DNA of 64,000 nucleotides from Gracilinema caldarium DSM 7334 (GTDB taxonomy: Bacteria > Spirochaetota > Spirochaetia > Treponematales > Breznakiellaceae). The stretch spans positions 2,548,972 through 2,612,971 of the forward strand of contig NC_015732.1 in NCBI RefSeq assembly GCF_000219725.1. Reading direction: 5' to 3'. Position numbers and translations under genes: made by a program. Each line of letters begins with the position of its first letter. Position 1 is the first letter of the stretch. The notes beneath the pieces are model-generated. The model saw nothing but the letters and a program-made list of their open reading frames with translations, did no database searches and was not told where the DNA came from. Below, one piece after another: positions 9,003 through 17,159 of this stretch.

Positions 9003-9075
9003 CTCCCCCGCCCGGGCTCGAACCAGGGACCCAGTGGTTAACAGCCACTTGCTCTGCCGACTGAGCTACAGGGGA
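9003..9075 (-). tRNA. tRNA-Asn (anticodon GTT)
   Basis: 73-base cloverleaf on the minus strand. The acceptor arm TCCCCTG pairs with CGGGGGA, with discriminator G. The D arm is AGCTCAGTCGGCAGAGC, the anticodon arm AGTGG-CTGTTAA-CCACT with GTT, and the T arm contains GGTTCGAGCC. CCA is not encoded. It has its own promoter (9094-9122) and terminator (8964-8996), so it is a single-gene unit. Confidence 0.96.
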
Positions 9076-9093
9076 ATGTACCGTACGTTTGGC

Positions 9094-9122
9094 ACTATAC
9101 CGAAAACGATTTTTTTTGTCAA
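9094..9122 (-). promoter_or_regulatory. Promoter of tRNA-Asn
   Basis: Minus strand TTGACA (9117-9122), 17-base spacer, TATAGT (9094-9099), 19 bases before the mature tRNA. Near-consensus sigma70-type. Confidence 0.8.
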
Positions 9123-9181
9123 GAGGAATAAAAAACCGAACTATAAAATCATGCTATACTATCTGGCGAGGAATCCAATTC

Positions 9182-9502
9182 ATGTATGTTTTAACAACCT
9201 TTGTGCCCCACGAATATACCGAAAGCCTCTTACAGGCTCTCTTTGATGTGGGAGCTGGAGACTATGGTATGTACGACCATTGTGCCTTTGTCTGTAGAGG
9301 AGAAGGCCGTTTCCGCCCCAAAGCGGAAGCCCAGCCTTTTATCGGAACCACCGAACAGGACCAGCGGGTTATAGAGGACCGGATTGAACTTATCGTAAGG
9401 GACGAACTCATCGACGCGGTACTGGTAGCTCTCCACCAGACACACCCCTATGAAACACCGGCCATATATCTCTATAAAATGGATGAACGGGCACTCAGAT
9501 GA
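9182..9502 (+). CDS. Stand-alone YqfO/NIF3-insert-like (CutA/PII-fold) protein
   Basis: 106-residue protein matching the PII/CutA-like domain that is inserted in YqfO/NIF3 proteins. It begins MYVLTTFVPHEYTESLLQAL and has AGDYGMYDHCAFVCRGEGRF, FIGTTEQDQ and the family hallmark HPYETPAIYLY near the end. It is free-standing here, without the two dinuclear-metal NIF3 halves. GAGGA lies before the ATG. The stop overlaps the start of the histidine kinase gene by 4 bases (ATGA), which hints at a shared transcript. A sensory or metal-related role is inference. Confidence 0.8.
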   Translation: MYVLTTFVPHEYTESLLQALFDVGAGDYGMYDHCAFVCRGEGRFRPKAEAQPFIGTTEQDQRVIEDRIELIVRDELIDAVLVALHQTHPYETPAIYLYKMDERALR

Positions 9503-10785
9503 GCAAAATGGCTTTCCAGTATTTTACACAGAGACTTACTAAAATTGTTCATACCCTTCATGTCAGCAATAGATTACGTATCAGTTTAGGCTTTTTTACT
9601 TTTTTTACATACTTCCTTGCAATACAATTCTATCAACAGTTTTATGAGCACCATTTACCTCAGAACATCTTTATACAAATACATATTGTGTTTTATATAC
9701 TATTGTTCGTGGCACCGATCATGTTTGTGACCATAAAACCTGTAAGTTATACCGCCATAATCTGCAATTTCATGGGAATTTTGTTCATCACATCAGCATT
9801 AGGGGCTGATATGACGATTGTATTATCCCTATGCATCCCTTTCTTCTCTGCAATTATAATTCAACTAGACATTTTAATTAGCATCTTAGCATTTGGCACT
9901 ACTTATTTGTGTATCCTTTTATCATTAGGGCCTCATAAATCCTGGGGAAATGCGGTTACAACTATGGAAAATTCTATGCGATACTTATTTGGATCCCTTG
10001 CGGCTTCCTTTGGTATACTTGGGATACTCATCAAAGCAAAAAATAGCAAAATTGAAGAACTTCAAGAAAAAGTCGAACGGCTTGATACTGCCTATCAAAA
10101 AGTAGCGGATGCAAATTTAGATTTTCAAACCTATGCTCTCTTTGCCCGTGAAGAAGCGATGGAGAAAGAGCGTCGTCGTTTAGCAGGGGAACTGCATGAT
10201 ATCATCGGATATTCACTAACTAATGTAATCATGCTCATTCAAGCGGCCCAGCTTGGTAAAGGAGATAGTGAGCAGGTCCATGCTATCTTAGAAAAGGCAC
10301 GGATTCATGCTGATGAAAGTCTGCGTGAAGCCCGGCAAGCTCTGGCCATGCTGCGGACAGAACCTATCGATCGCCCCCGAGGGGCTAATCTCTTTTTAAA
10401 GCTAACGAAGACGTTTCAGGAAGTTACCGGTATTTCTATTACCATAGACTTTGCAAATATACCTGCTTTTTTACCCACAGAATCTGAAAAGATTATCTAC
10501 CGATTAATTCAGGAAGGGCTCACCAATGCATTCAGGCATGGAAAAGCGAATGCGGTATTCATCAATTTTTGGTTTTCTGATGGGAATGTAACGGTTAGAA
10601 TTCGTGATAATGGTATCGGTGTTACAACTATACAGGAACGGCCTGGCATTGGACTTGCAGGGCTCAGAGAACAGGTTGAACAACGGGGTGGTAATTTTAA
10701 GGCAGGACCAGTGATTGGTGGTTTTTTATTAGAAGCAACAATTCCCTTACAGGGGTTTGTACAGGAATCAAATAATGAAAGATAA
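9499..10785 (+). CDS. Sensor histidine kinase, NarL/DesK type (HisKA_3)
   Basis: 428-residue membrane histidine kinase. About five or six N-terminal hydrophobic helices (residues 25-180) form the sensor, followed by a coiled coil (KIEELQEKVERLDTAYQKV). The HisKA_3 phosphoacceptor box GELHDIIGYSL has its His near residue 233. The ATPase domain shows EGLTNAFRHGKA, DNGIGV and GIGLAGLREQVEQRGG. The response regulator follows with overlapping start and stop. No periplasmic sensing domain is seen, so the signal is probably membrane-borne. Confidence 0.92.
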   Translation: MSKMAFQYFTQRLTKIVHTLHVSNRLRISLGFFTFFTYFLAIQFYQQFYEHHLPQNIFIQIHIVFYILLFVAPIMFVTIKPVSYTAIICNFMGILFITSALGADMTIVLSLCIPFFSAIIIQLDILISILAFGTTYLCILLSLGPHKSWGNAVTTMENSMRYLFGSLAASFGILGILIKAKNSKIEELQEKVERLDTAYQKVADANLDFQTYALFAREEAMEKERRRLAGELHDIIGYSLTNVIMLIQAAQLGKGDSEQVHAILEKARIHADESLREARQALAMLRTEPIDRPRGANLFLKLTKTFQEVTGISITIDFANIPAFLPTESEKIIYRLIQEGLTNAFRHGKANAVFINFWFSDGNVTVRIRDNGIGVTTIQERPGIGLAGLREQVEQRGGNFKAGPVIGGFLLEATIPLQGFVQESNNER

Positions 10786-11449
10786 ACCCATACGTATCCT
10801 TTTAGCGGATGATCAATATCTCTTTTTAGAAAGCTTAAAACTAGTACTTGAAAGTTTAGCAGAAGATTTACAGGTGGCTGGAACAGTATGTAACGGCGAG
10901 GAAGCGCTCGAATTTTTAGAAAAACAACCTGTCGATGTTGTATTATTGGATGTTCGTATGCCAATTATGGATGGGGTTCAGACTGCTGGTGAAATTCATA
11001 AACGTTGGCCTCACATAGCTGTTATTATGCTAACAACCTTTGAGGATGATGAGTATGTTGCAGAGGCGCTTCAACGGGGGGCCCAAGGATACCTCTTAAA
11101 AAACATAGCACCCCATATGCTTGTTTCGGCTATTCGGGCTGTTCGCGATGGATCTATCCTTATAGCTCCCGATCTAGCGGGCCATCTTGCCATGGCATTA
11201 GCAGGTAATAGAAATCCAGCTACAGGGGCACAACTGCCTGATTGGTACTATAATCTAACCCCCCGGGATAAAACCATCATCACGTTAATACTTAAAGGAA
11301 TGACTAATAAAGAAATAGCTTCAACAATCCATTTAGGCGAACAAACCGTAAGGAATTACATCTCTGCCCTGTATGATAAACTGCATGTCTCCGATCGACG
11401 TGAAGCTATCAATATATTGCGTTCTATCGATCCCTGCTGGTTTATCTAA
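10775..11449 (+). CDS. LuxR/NarL-family response regulator
   Basis: 224-residue partner of the preceding kinase. The receiver domain has the phosphorylatable Asp in VVLLDVRMPIMDG (about residue 58), the Thr in IMLTTFEDDEY and the Lys in YLLKN. The C-terminal LuxR-type HTH reads LTPRDKTIITLILKGMTNKEIA, then EQTVRNYISALYDKL. The ATG at 10775 overlaps the end of the kinase gene. A sugar ABC operon starts 142 bases downstream in the same direction and could be a target (inference). Confidence 0.93.
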   Translation: MKDKPIRILLADDQYLFLESLKLVLESLAEDLQVAGTVCNGEEALEFLEKQPVDVVLLDVRMPIMDGVQTAGEIHKRWPHIAVIMLTTFEDDEYVAEALQRGAQGYLLKNIAPHMLVSAIRAVRDGSILIAPDLAGHLAMALAGNRNPATGAQLPDWYYNLTPRDKTIITLILKGMTNKEIASTIHLGEQTVRNYISALYDKLHVSDRREAINILRSIDPCWFI

Positions 11450-11536
11450 CATCATTATTGCTGGATGACAAAAAAAGTACAAAATCAATTACATTCATAA
11501 CTATGCATATTCCAACAAGTGACTTGATAATGAACA

Positions 11537-11567
11537 TGCGATCATCGGTTAATATCAACAGATCGCA
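11537..11567 (+). promoter_or_regulatory. Inverted repeat upstream of the sugar ABC operon
   Basis: TGCGATC (11537-11543) and GATCGCA (11561-11567) form a perfect 7-bp inverted repeat with a 17-base spacer, ending about 24 bases before the ATG of the binding-protein gene. It could be an operator or a leader hairpin. No clear promoter pair was recognised beside it. Confidence 0.35.
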
Positions 11568-11590
11568 ATTCGATAGAAAAGGAGTAGCCT

Positions 11591-12871
11591 ATGAAAAAGC
11601 GTTTGGTAATTGTTGCTTCACTTGCACTACTTGCAAGCGGAATGCAAGTATTTGCCGGTGGAGGATCTGATGCAGCGGGGAGCGGTGCTAAAGAGCCGGT
11701 AAAATTGGTCATGGGATCCTGGCGAGCAGACGATGTGGAACAAATGAAGGGACTTTTGGCGGAATATACAAAAACCCACCCGAATGTAATCATTGAATTT
11801 AAACCAACCAATCCACCTGACTACAATGCCACCCTGAGGCTTCAGCTTACCAGTGGAACCGGACCAGACCTCATGTATGCACGATCCTATGCAACAGGAA
11901 TACAACTGTTTAATGATGGGTACTTCGCAGACGTTTCGAATATTCCTGGCTTAAAAGAGAATTTTACCGAGGGGGCCCGTTCACCCTGGATGACACCCGA
12001 TGGAAAATCCTTTGCAATTCCTTTTGTCGCAGTATCCCATGGAGTCTATTACAACAAGGATATTTTCAAAAAACTCGGACTTACGGTTCCTGAAACATGG
12101 GAAGATTTTTTAAAGGTCTGTGAAAAAATCAAATCAGCAGGTATTACCCCAATTGCAAATAGTTTGGGTGATGAATGGGATATCGCTGAAGTCGTTTTTA
12201 TGAGTATTGCCCCCAACTTTATTGGCGGACGTGAAGGACGGCTCGCCTATGAAAGTGGCAAACGTCCCTGGAATGATGCAAATATGGTAGCCACCTTCCA
12301 GGCTATGAAAGATCTGGTACCCTATTTGCCTGCTGGGTTTGAAGCCCTGACTTACAACGATTCAAATGCCCTGTTTGCGACCGGCAAAGCAGCTATGTAT
12401 TTTGATGGATCCTGGTCATTGGGAACCTTCTCTGGGGTACCCTTCCAGTGGGGCGTTTTTGCTCCACCCCCGCCAAAGGGTAAGGCTCCACAAATCTGTT
12501 TCCATGCAGATGCAGGTATTACCATGAACACGAAAACTAAGTATCCTAAAGAAGCTGGGGAATTCCTTGCTTGGATTGCATCCAAAGAAGGAGCTACCGT
12601 CGCAGCTAAATACCTGCCTACAGGATTCTACCCCATGATTAATACACCGATTACCATCGCCGATCCCCATGCTAATGAAATGCTTGCACTCAACAAGGGT
12701 CGAGGGCTTGATGTTCGGCTTGCCTGGCCGCGGCTCATGGAAGGTGAACCCTCGGGATACAATCTTATTATGTATGGTTCTATTCAGGTAATGAAAGGAA
12801 TAAAGACACCTCAACAAGCCGCAGACGATATGGCCGCGGGTCTTGCAAAATGGTTTAAACCAACTAAATAG
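11591..12871 (+). CDS. Sugar ABC transporter solute-binding protein
   Basis: 426-residue extracytoplasmic binding protein of the MalE/family 1 type. It has a signal peptide ending MQVFAGGGS, without a lipobox Cys. Typical features follow: IEFKPTNPPDYNATLRLQL, GTGPDLMYARSY, FFDDGY-like FNDGYFADVS, VSHGVYYNKDIFKKLGL, ALFATGKAAMYFDGSW and an aromatic-rich C-terminal lobe. AAAAGGAG precedes the ATG. It is first in an operon with two permeases; no ATPase is encoded, so a shared MsmX/UgpC-type ATPase elsewhere is implied. The substrate is probably an oligosaccharide or sugar. Confidence 0.93.
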   Translation: MKKRLVIVASLALLASGMQVFAGGGSDAAGSGAKEPVKLVMGSWRADDVEQMKGLLAEYTKTHPNVIIEFKPTNPPDYNATLRLQLTSGTGPDLMYARSYATGIQLFNDGYFADVSNIPGLKENFTEGARSPWMTPDGKSFAIPFVAVSHGVYYNKDIFKKLGLTVPETWEDFLKVCEKIKSAGITPIANSLGDEWDIAEVVFMSIAPNFIGGREGRLAYESGKRPWNDANMVATFQAMKDLVPYLPAGFEALTYNDSNALFATGKAAMYFDGSWSLGTFSGVPFQWGVFAPPPPKGKAPQICFHADAGITMNTKTKYPKEAGEFLAWIASKEGATVAAKYLPTGFYPMINTPITIADPHANEMLALNKGRGLDVRLAWPRLMEGEPSGYNLIMYGSIQVMKGIKTPQQAADDMAAGLAKWFKPTK

Positions 12872-12883
12872 CAATTGCAAAAT

Positions 12884-12907
12884 CCCCCTGGCAACATATC
12901 CAGGGGG
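12884..12907 (+). other. Intercistronic stem-loop after the binding-protein gene
   Basis: CCCCCTGG (12884-12891) pairs perfectly with CCAGGGGG (12900-12907) across an 8-base loop, without a following T-run. Placed between the binding-protein and permease genes, it probably stabilises the upstream mRNA 3' end so that more binding protein than permease is made. Confidence 0.6.
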
Positions 12908-12939
12908 TACCGAATCAAAGCATTGATAGGAGCATATAG

Positions 12940-13872
12940 ATGATACAACAACGAACCAATACTGCTTTTCGATGGATCATATATCTTATTCCTGCCTTAG
13001 TTATCTATACAACCTTTATGGCCTTTCCACTCTTTGATTCGGTACGACTTTCGTTTTTCAGATCAGGGTCATATTTATCCAGAGATTTTGTAGGTTTCGA
13101 TAACTATCTTCGCTTATTGCTAGATAAAGAAAACGCCCTTCGATTCTGGAGTGCCTTTGGAAATACCTGGTATTTTTTCTTTATTCATATGGCGGTGCAA
13201 AACATTTTAGGGATACTTTTTGCTGTTTTACTCATGGAAAAAGGATTAAAAGGGGCTGGAATATACCGCACTATCATTTTTATTCCAGCAACCCTGGCAG
13301 TATTGGTAACCGGTTATTTATGGAAGCTTATTTTAAACCCCCAATGGGGCGCATTAACCATATTTCTCAAAATAATTGGTATGGAACATTTGTCCCGGCC
13401 ATGGCTCGGGGAAACAAGGTATGCGCTCACAACCGTATCCCTCGTTTCAGCCTGGCAATGGGTTGGCATGCCAACTATGATGTTCCTTGCAGGGTTGCAG
13501 AATATCAGCGATGATATGTACGAAGCGGCTGATATCGCTGGAGCCAGTAAACTGCAAACCTTTTGGTATATTACACTTCCCTTATTAAAACCTGTCATTG
13601 GTATAGTAACCATACTTACTTTTGTAGGTAATTTTAATGCATTTGACGTCGTCTTTGCCATGGAAAATGTAAACGGAGCACCGCTCTATTCAACAGACAT
13701 TATGGGAACCCTTTTTTACCGGGTCGGTATTGCAGGACAACATCCTGTAAGCATTCCCGATCCAGGGATGGGATCCGCAATTGCTACGACAACTTTTATA
13801 ATGCTTGCCATAGGTTCTGCTCTCGTATTAAAAACTACCAGTGATTCCTCTGAAAAGAAGGTACTACGATGA
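12940..13872 (+). CDS. Sugar ABC transporter permease (MalF/UgpA type)
   Basis: 310-residue inner-membrane permease with six predicted helices. The ATPase-contact EAA loop is DMYEAADIAGASKLQTFWYITLP in the typical position after PTMMFLAGLQNI. It lies between the binding-protein gene and the second permease; the next start overlaps its stop by 4 bases (ATGA). Confidence 0.94.
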   Translation: MIQQRTNTAFRWIIYLIPALVIYTTFMAFPLFDSVRLSFFRSGSYLSRDFVGFDNYLRLLLDKENALRFWSAFGNTWYFFFIHMAVQNILGILFAVLLMEKGLKGAGIYRTIIFIPATLAVLVTGYLWKLILNPQWGALTIFLKIIGMEHLSRPWLGETRYALTTVSLVSAWQWVGMPTMMFLAGLQNISDDMYEAADIAGASKLQTFWYITLPLLKPVIGIVTILTFVGNFNAFDVVFAMENVNGAPLYSTDIMGTLFYRVGIAGQHPVSIPDPGMGSAIATTTFIMLAIGSALVLKTTSDSSEKKVLR

Positions 13873-14693
13873 ACAAGAAAACGATGCATCCCTTTGCACA
13901 TGGGATATTATCAATATGGACCCTCATGGTTCTCTTTCCACTCTGGACGATGATAGTAAATTCTTTTAAATACAAATATGATATTTATCGCGATCCTTTT
14001 GGTTTACCTAAGGCCTGGAATTTCCAAAGTTATCTTTCGGTACTTCATGACAGTGATTTTGTTCTCTTCTTTAAAAACAGCCTTTTTGTCACGATTGGTT
14101 CAATTCTTGCGGTGTTAATATTCGGTTCTCTCGCAGCCTATGCCCTGGCGAACTGGAAAACAAGAGCAAGTCGGTGGATCTACGCCTTCTTTATTGCCGG
14201 AATGATGTTGCCTATTAAAATTGGATCTATACGATTGTTACAGATGATTAAAGCACTGGGACTTATAAATACTATTTACAGTCTATTTCCCGTTTATATT
14301 GCCATGGGGCTTCCCATCGCTGTGTTTGTTCTAACGGAATTTATCCGTGAAATTCCCTTTGAACTTACTGAAGCAGCGGTAATTGATGGGGCTGGCAGAT
14401 TCAGGATCTTTAGATCAATTATTATCCATCTTCTGCGGCCTGCTCTGGCGACAGTAGCTATTTTTAATCTTGTTCCCTTTTGGAATGATCTCTGGTTTCC
14501 ACTTATTTTTATCAACAATGATAAACACAAGACATTGCTCTTAGGTGTAACACGCCTTTTTGGACAATATCAAACTGACTGGTCTAAAATCCTGGCAGTT
14601 CTTACGCTGGCTGCTGTTCCGGTAGTTCTGTTGTACCTTTCTATGTCCAAACAGTTTATTAAAGGCCTCACCGCCGGCGCAGTTAAAGGATAG
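13869..14693 (+). CDS. Sugar ABC transporter permease (MalG/UgpE type)
   Basis: 274-residue partner permease. It opens with a hydrophobic helix (GILSIWTLMVLFPLWTMIVN) and carries the EAA loop ELTEAAVIDGAGRFRIFRSI, followed by the family's PFWNDLWFPLIF. Translation is coupled to the first permease. It is the last gene of the operon; no strong terminator was recognised in the 120 bases after it. Confidence 0.94.
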   Translation: MNKKTMHPFAHGILSIWTLMVLFPLWTMIVNSFKYKYDIYRDPFGLPKAWNFQSYLSVLHDSDFVLFFKNSLFVTIGSILAVLIFGSLAAYALANWKTRASRWIYAFFIAGMMLPIKIGSIRLLQMIKALGLINTIYSLFPVYIAMGLPIAVFVLTEFIREIPFELTEAAVIDGAGRFRIFRSIIIHLLRPALATVAIFNLVPFWNDLWFPLIFINNDKHKTLLLGVTRLFGQYQTDWSKILAVLTLAAVPVVLLYLSMSKQFIKGLTAGAVKG

Positions 14694-14766
14694 TGGGTTA
14701 AAGGATTGCATACCAAGGAATAGCCGGCCGAGCGCCAGCCCTAAAAAGGTAAATATTTATCGACTG

Positions 14767-14795
14767 TTGCAATAGGCGCCTCTTTCTGCTATGCT
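14767..14795 (+). promoter_or_regulatory. Promoter of the DRTGG-protein gene
   Basis: TTGCAA (14767-14772), 17-base spacer, TATGCT (14790-14795), followed by AGGAG and the ATG at 14814. Confidence 0.55.
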
Positions 14796-14813
14796 CCTTA
14801 CAGGAGCAAACCG

Positions 14814-15170
14814 ATGACAGTCAGAGAGGCCGTGAAGATCCTTGAGGGCGAGTTTTTCTGTGGGGAAGAATGGGCAGATACGGAAGTCCATTCGGCCTGC
14901 GGGGCGGACCTCATGAGCGATGTGATGGCCTTCGTAAAGGAACAGGTGCTTCTGCTCACCGGCCTCGTAAACCCCCAGGTGATACGGACAGCAGAACTCA
15001 TGGATATTAAAGTGATTGTCTTTGTTCGGGGTAAGCGCCCTACCCAGGATATGATTGACATGACCCGGGATGCACAGATTATCCTCGCTGGAACAAAATG
15101 CCCCATGTATATCGCCTGTGGCAAACTCTATGAGGCGGGCCTCCGTTCCGGCGGCACCCGGAAAATCTGA
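14814..15170 (+). CDS. DRTGG-domain protein
   Basis: 118-residue protein formed of a single DRTGG-like domain: TVREAVKILEGEFFCGEEW, VLLLTGLVNPQVIRTAELMD, IKVIVFVRGKRPTQDMIDM and IILAGTKCPMYIACGKLYEAGL. In larger proteins this domain sits beside CBS or phosphotransacetylase modules; alone it is often found near Fe-hydrogenase or serine-kinase genes. Here it is followed after 15 bases by 5-formyl-THF cyclo-ligase. Biochemical role unknown. Confidence 0.8.
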   Translation: MTVREAVKILEGEFFCGEEWADTEVHSACGADLMSDVMAFVKEQVLLLTGLVNPQVIRTAELMDIKVIVFVRGKRPTQDMIDMTRDAQIILAGTKCPMYIACGKLYEAGLRSGGTRKI

Positions 15171-15185
15171 TTACAGGATGCAGCC

Positions 15186-15869
15186 ATGGGACCCGTGCAA
15201 GGGGACAAGCCCGACAAATCCACTCTGGCTGATCTGAAACAAGAACTCCGAACAATCGTTAAAAGCCGACTAAAAACCCTATCCCCGGATAATCTTCACC
15301 GGGCAGGCTTTGCGGCGGCAGAACGGCTTAAAACTCATCCCCGCTGGCAACAAGCCCGGCTGGTACTGCTCTATGCTTCCATGAGTGGCGAAATAGACAC
15401 GGAGCCCCTCTTTCACCTCGCAAAAACCAGCGGAAAAACCATCTTTTACCCCCGTGTAGAGGGCGATGAGATAGGCTTCTATCAGGTTAATGAACTGCTG
15501 GACCTCGAGAGCCAGGGCCCCTGGCATATTCTCGAGCCCCGGCCAGGCCTTACGAGTCTTTTCGATTGGATCCACACAATCTGCAACACCGTTGAGCAAG
15601 CACAGACACCTGTCCCAATCCTGGGAATTATTCCGGGCCTGGCCTTTGACAGGCAGGGTGGCCGCCTCGGCAGAGGGAAAGGCTACTATGACCGATTCCT
15701 TTCATCAATAGAAAAGATCGACTTCCCCTACCCTCTACAACTCTACACCATCGGCCTCTCCATTCCCGAACAGGTTGTAGACCAGGTCCCCCGGAGCCCC
15801 TATGATATCAGGGTTCATGAGGTGATGGTAATTGAAAGAGGACTTACCGGGGACTTGCCCCGGGCCTAA
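15186..15869 (+). CDS. 5-formyltetrahydrofolate cyclo-ligase
   Basis: 227-residue enzyme of the MTHFS/YgfA family, which converts 5-formyl-THF to 5,10-methenyl-THF with ATP. The diagnostic C-terminal loop GGRLGRGKGYYDRFL is intact. The N-terminal region ELRTIVKSRLKTL and LVLLYASMSGEIDTEPLF fit the family. The ATG at 15186 has no strong site, so translation may be coupled to the DRTGG gene 15 bases upstream. Confidence 0.94.
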   Translation: MGPVQGDKPDKSTLADLKQELRTIVKSRLKTLSPDNLHRAGFAAAERLKTHPRWQQARLVLLYASMSGEIDTEPLFHLAKTSGKTIFYPRVEGDEIGFYQVNELLDLESQGPWHILEPRPGLTSLFDWIHTICNTVEQAQTPVPILGIIPGLAFDRQGGRLGRGKGYYDRFLSSIEKIDFPYPLQLYTIGLSIPEQVVDQVPRSPYDIRVHEVMVIERGLTGDLPRA

Positions 15870-15901
15870 AGATTCTTTACTTTTATACAAGAGGTACATA
15901 T

Positions 15902-16501
15902 ATGGCACGGATAAAGAGCGCCCTTGAACTTGCATTGGAACGAACCGAATCGGTAAAAAGCGACAAAGAAAGCATTGAACTCTATGAATTAAAACGGGAA
16001 GGGAAAAAACTGGCCGGAACCTTTCTCGAAAACCCCGATGAAAAACAACTGGAAGACAGCTTAAAAAAATATCCTAAGGACAAACAGGAAGCCCTTCGTC
16101 AGGGGATGTTCGATGTACTGGTCTCCCAGATTCGTCTGCCCGCTCATCAGGAAGACATTACTAAACAGGAAGCGGTGGGCAAAGCAATTCAGCTCCTGGT
16201 GAATGACCGCCGTTTCGGTCAGCTCTATAGCCAATTGGTGCAGGCCTTTGAACGGTATCTTTCTGAGGTAGACCAGTTTGATCAGGCAATCCGCAGGCAG
16301 TATGCACCGAAGCTCCGCCAAAAAGAAGAAGAATTGGCCCGGCGTTTAGGCCGTGCGGTCCAGCTTGACCCCTTCCAGGACCCGGAATTTGTTAATTTTT
16401 ATAACCAGAATATGAATGCCCTGAAAGCCCGTTACGAACAGGCCATTGAACAGGTCCGCCAGCAGGCAACCATGTTGTTCGAGGGTACGAAAAAATCCTA
16501 A
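15902..16501 (+). CDS. Uncharacterised helical protein, probably spirochaete-specific
   Basis: 199-residue charged, almost entirely helical protein without signal peptide or membrane segment. It contains heptad-like stretches (KYPKDKQEALRQGMFDVLVS; FERYLSEVDQFDQAIRRQY; LRQKEEELARRLGRAVQL; ARYEQAIEQVRQQATMLF). The ATG follows AAGAGG. No enzymatic motif seen and no family recognised with certainty. It stands alone between the cyclo-ligase gene and a toxin-antitoxin module; a cytoplasmic scaffold or filament role would be guesswork. Confidence 0.75.
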   Translation: MARIKSALELALERTESVKSDKESIELYELKREGKKLAGTFLENPDEKQLEDSLKKYPKDKQEALRQGMFDVLVSQIRLPAHQEDITKQEAVGKAIQLLVNDRRFGQLYSQLVQAFERYLSEVDQFDQAIRRQYAPKLRQKEEELARRLGRAVQLDPFQDPEFVNFYNQNMNALKARYEQAIEQVRQQATMLFEGTKKS

Positions 16502-16507
16502 TCGCTT

Positions 16508-16540
16508 GATATATAGTACTATTGCATAGTACTATATATC
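16508..16540 (+). promoter_or_regulatory. Perfect 15-bp inverted repeat, operator of the Phd/RelE module
   Basis: GATATATAGTACTAT (16508-16522) is mirrored exactly by ATAGTACTATATATC (16526-16540) around TGC. Each arm also contains the self-palindromic ATAGTACTAT, so two identical sites lie 13 bases apart. It ends 14 bases before the antitoxin ATG, as expected for an autoregulated toxin-antitoxin operator. Confidence 0.7.
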
Positions 16541-16553
16541 AGAGAGGTAGGAT

Positions 16554-16817
16554 ATGATTACTACAATTTCAGCAAATGACCTTAAAGTAAAGGGCATTAC
16601 TGCTATAGATGAACTGGTTGCAAATAATACTGACGGAGTGGTAGTTACAGTAAGGGGAAAAGAGAAATATGTCATTCTTCCTATAGATGAGTATAACCAT
16701 CTTCGTGAATATGAGCTTGAAATGGCAATTCAGGAAGCTAAAAACGATATAAGCAATGGAAAATTCCATAATGACGGAATAGCCAAACACCTAGAACGCG
16801 TAAGCTCTGATGTATAA
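16554..16817 (+). CDS. Phd/YefM-type antitoxin
   Basis: 87-residue antitoxin: the N-terminal ISANDLKVKGITAIDELV and VVVTVRGKEKYVILPIDEYNHLREYELE give the Phd DNA-binding fold, and the acidic C-terminal tail (EAKNDISNGKFHNDG) should bind the toxin. AGAGAGG precedes the ATG. It overlaps the RelE-type toxin gene by 8 bases. The perfect palindrome at 16508-16540 is its likely binding site. Confidence 0.9.
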   Translation: MITTISANDLKVKGITAIDELVANNTDGVVVTVRGKEKYVILPIDEYNHLREYELEMAIQEAKNDISNGKFHNDGIAKHLERVSSDV

Positions 16818-17091
16818 TCTTATTTTCCCCTTTTCTTATGAAGAAAAGGCAAAAAAGTTTTTAAAAAAACACCCCGAATTACAAAAGCAATATGCTAAAG
16901 TGCTAGAGCTTATTGAAATTAACCCATATCATCCATCATTACGGCTTCATAAATTCAAAACAGCCAATTTCGAAGGGTATTCAGTTGCAATAAATATTTC
17001 TTATAGAATAGCCATAGACTTTCTCGTTACAGAACATGAAATTGTATTCATCAATATAGGAGATCATAAAGAAATATATGGCAAAAAATGA
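16810..17091 (+). CDS. RelE/ParE-superfamily toxin
   Basis: 93-residue toxin with the RelE/ParE fold: FSYEEKAKKFLKKHPELQKQY, then NPYHPSLRLHKFKTANFEGYSVAINISYRIAIDF and INIGDHKEIYG. The C-terminal pattern (G-D-H-x-x-x-Y) is that of YafQ/RelE-like ribosome-dependent mRNA interferases or of ParE-like gyrase inhibitors; the sequence alone does not decide. Start overlaps the antitoxin gene, giving coupled expression. Confidence 0.9.
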   Translation: MYNLIFPFSYEEKAKKFLKKHPELQKQYAKVLELIEINPYHPSLRLHKFKTANFEGYSVAINISYRIAIDFLVTEHEIVFINIGDHKEIYGKK

Positions 17092-17119
17092 TAAATAAAT
17101 AAACACACCTATTAAGTAA

Positions 17120-17150
17120 ATCTTCCCCCCTCCTATGACGGGGGGAAGAT
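17120..17150. terminator. Bidirectional hairpin between RelE toxin and tpx
   Basis: ATCTTCCCCCC (17120-17130) pairs perfectly with GGGGGGAAGAT (17140-17150) around a 9-base loop. On the minus strand it is followed by TTTACTT, so it mainly terminates tpx; it also sits 29 bases after the toxin stop on the plus strand. Confidence 0.75.
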
Positions 17151-17159
17151 GGTGAAGCG

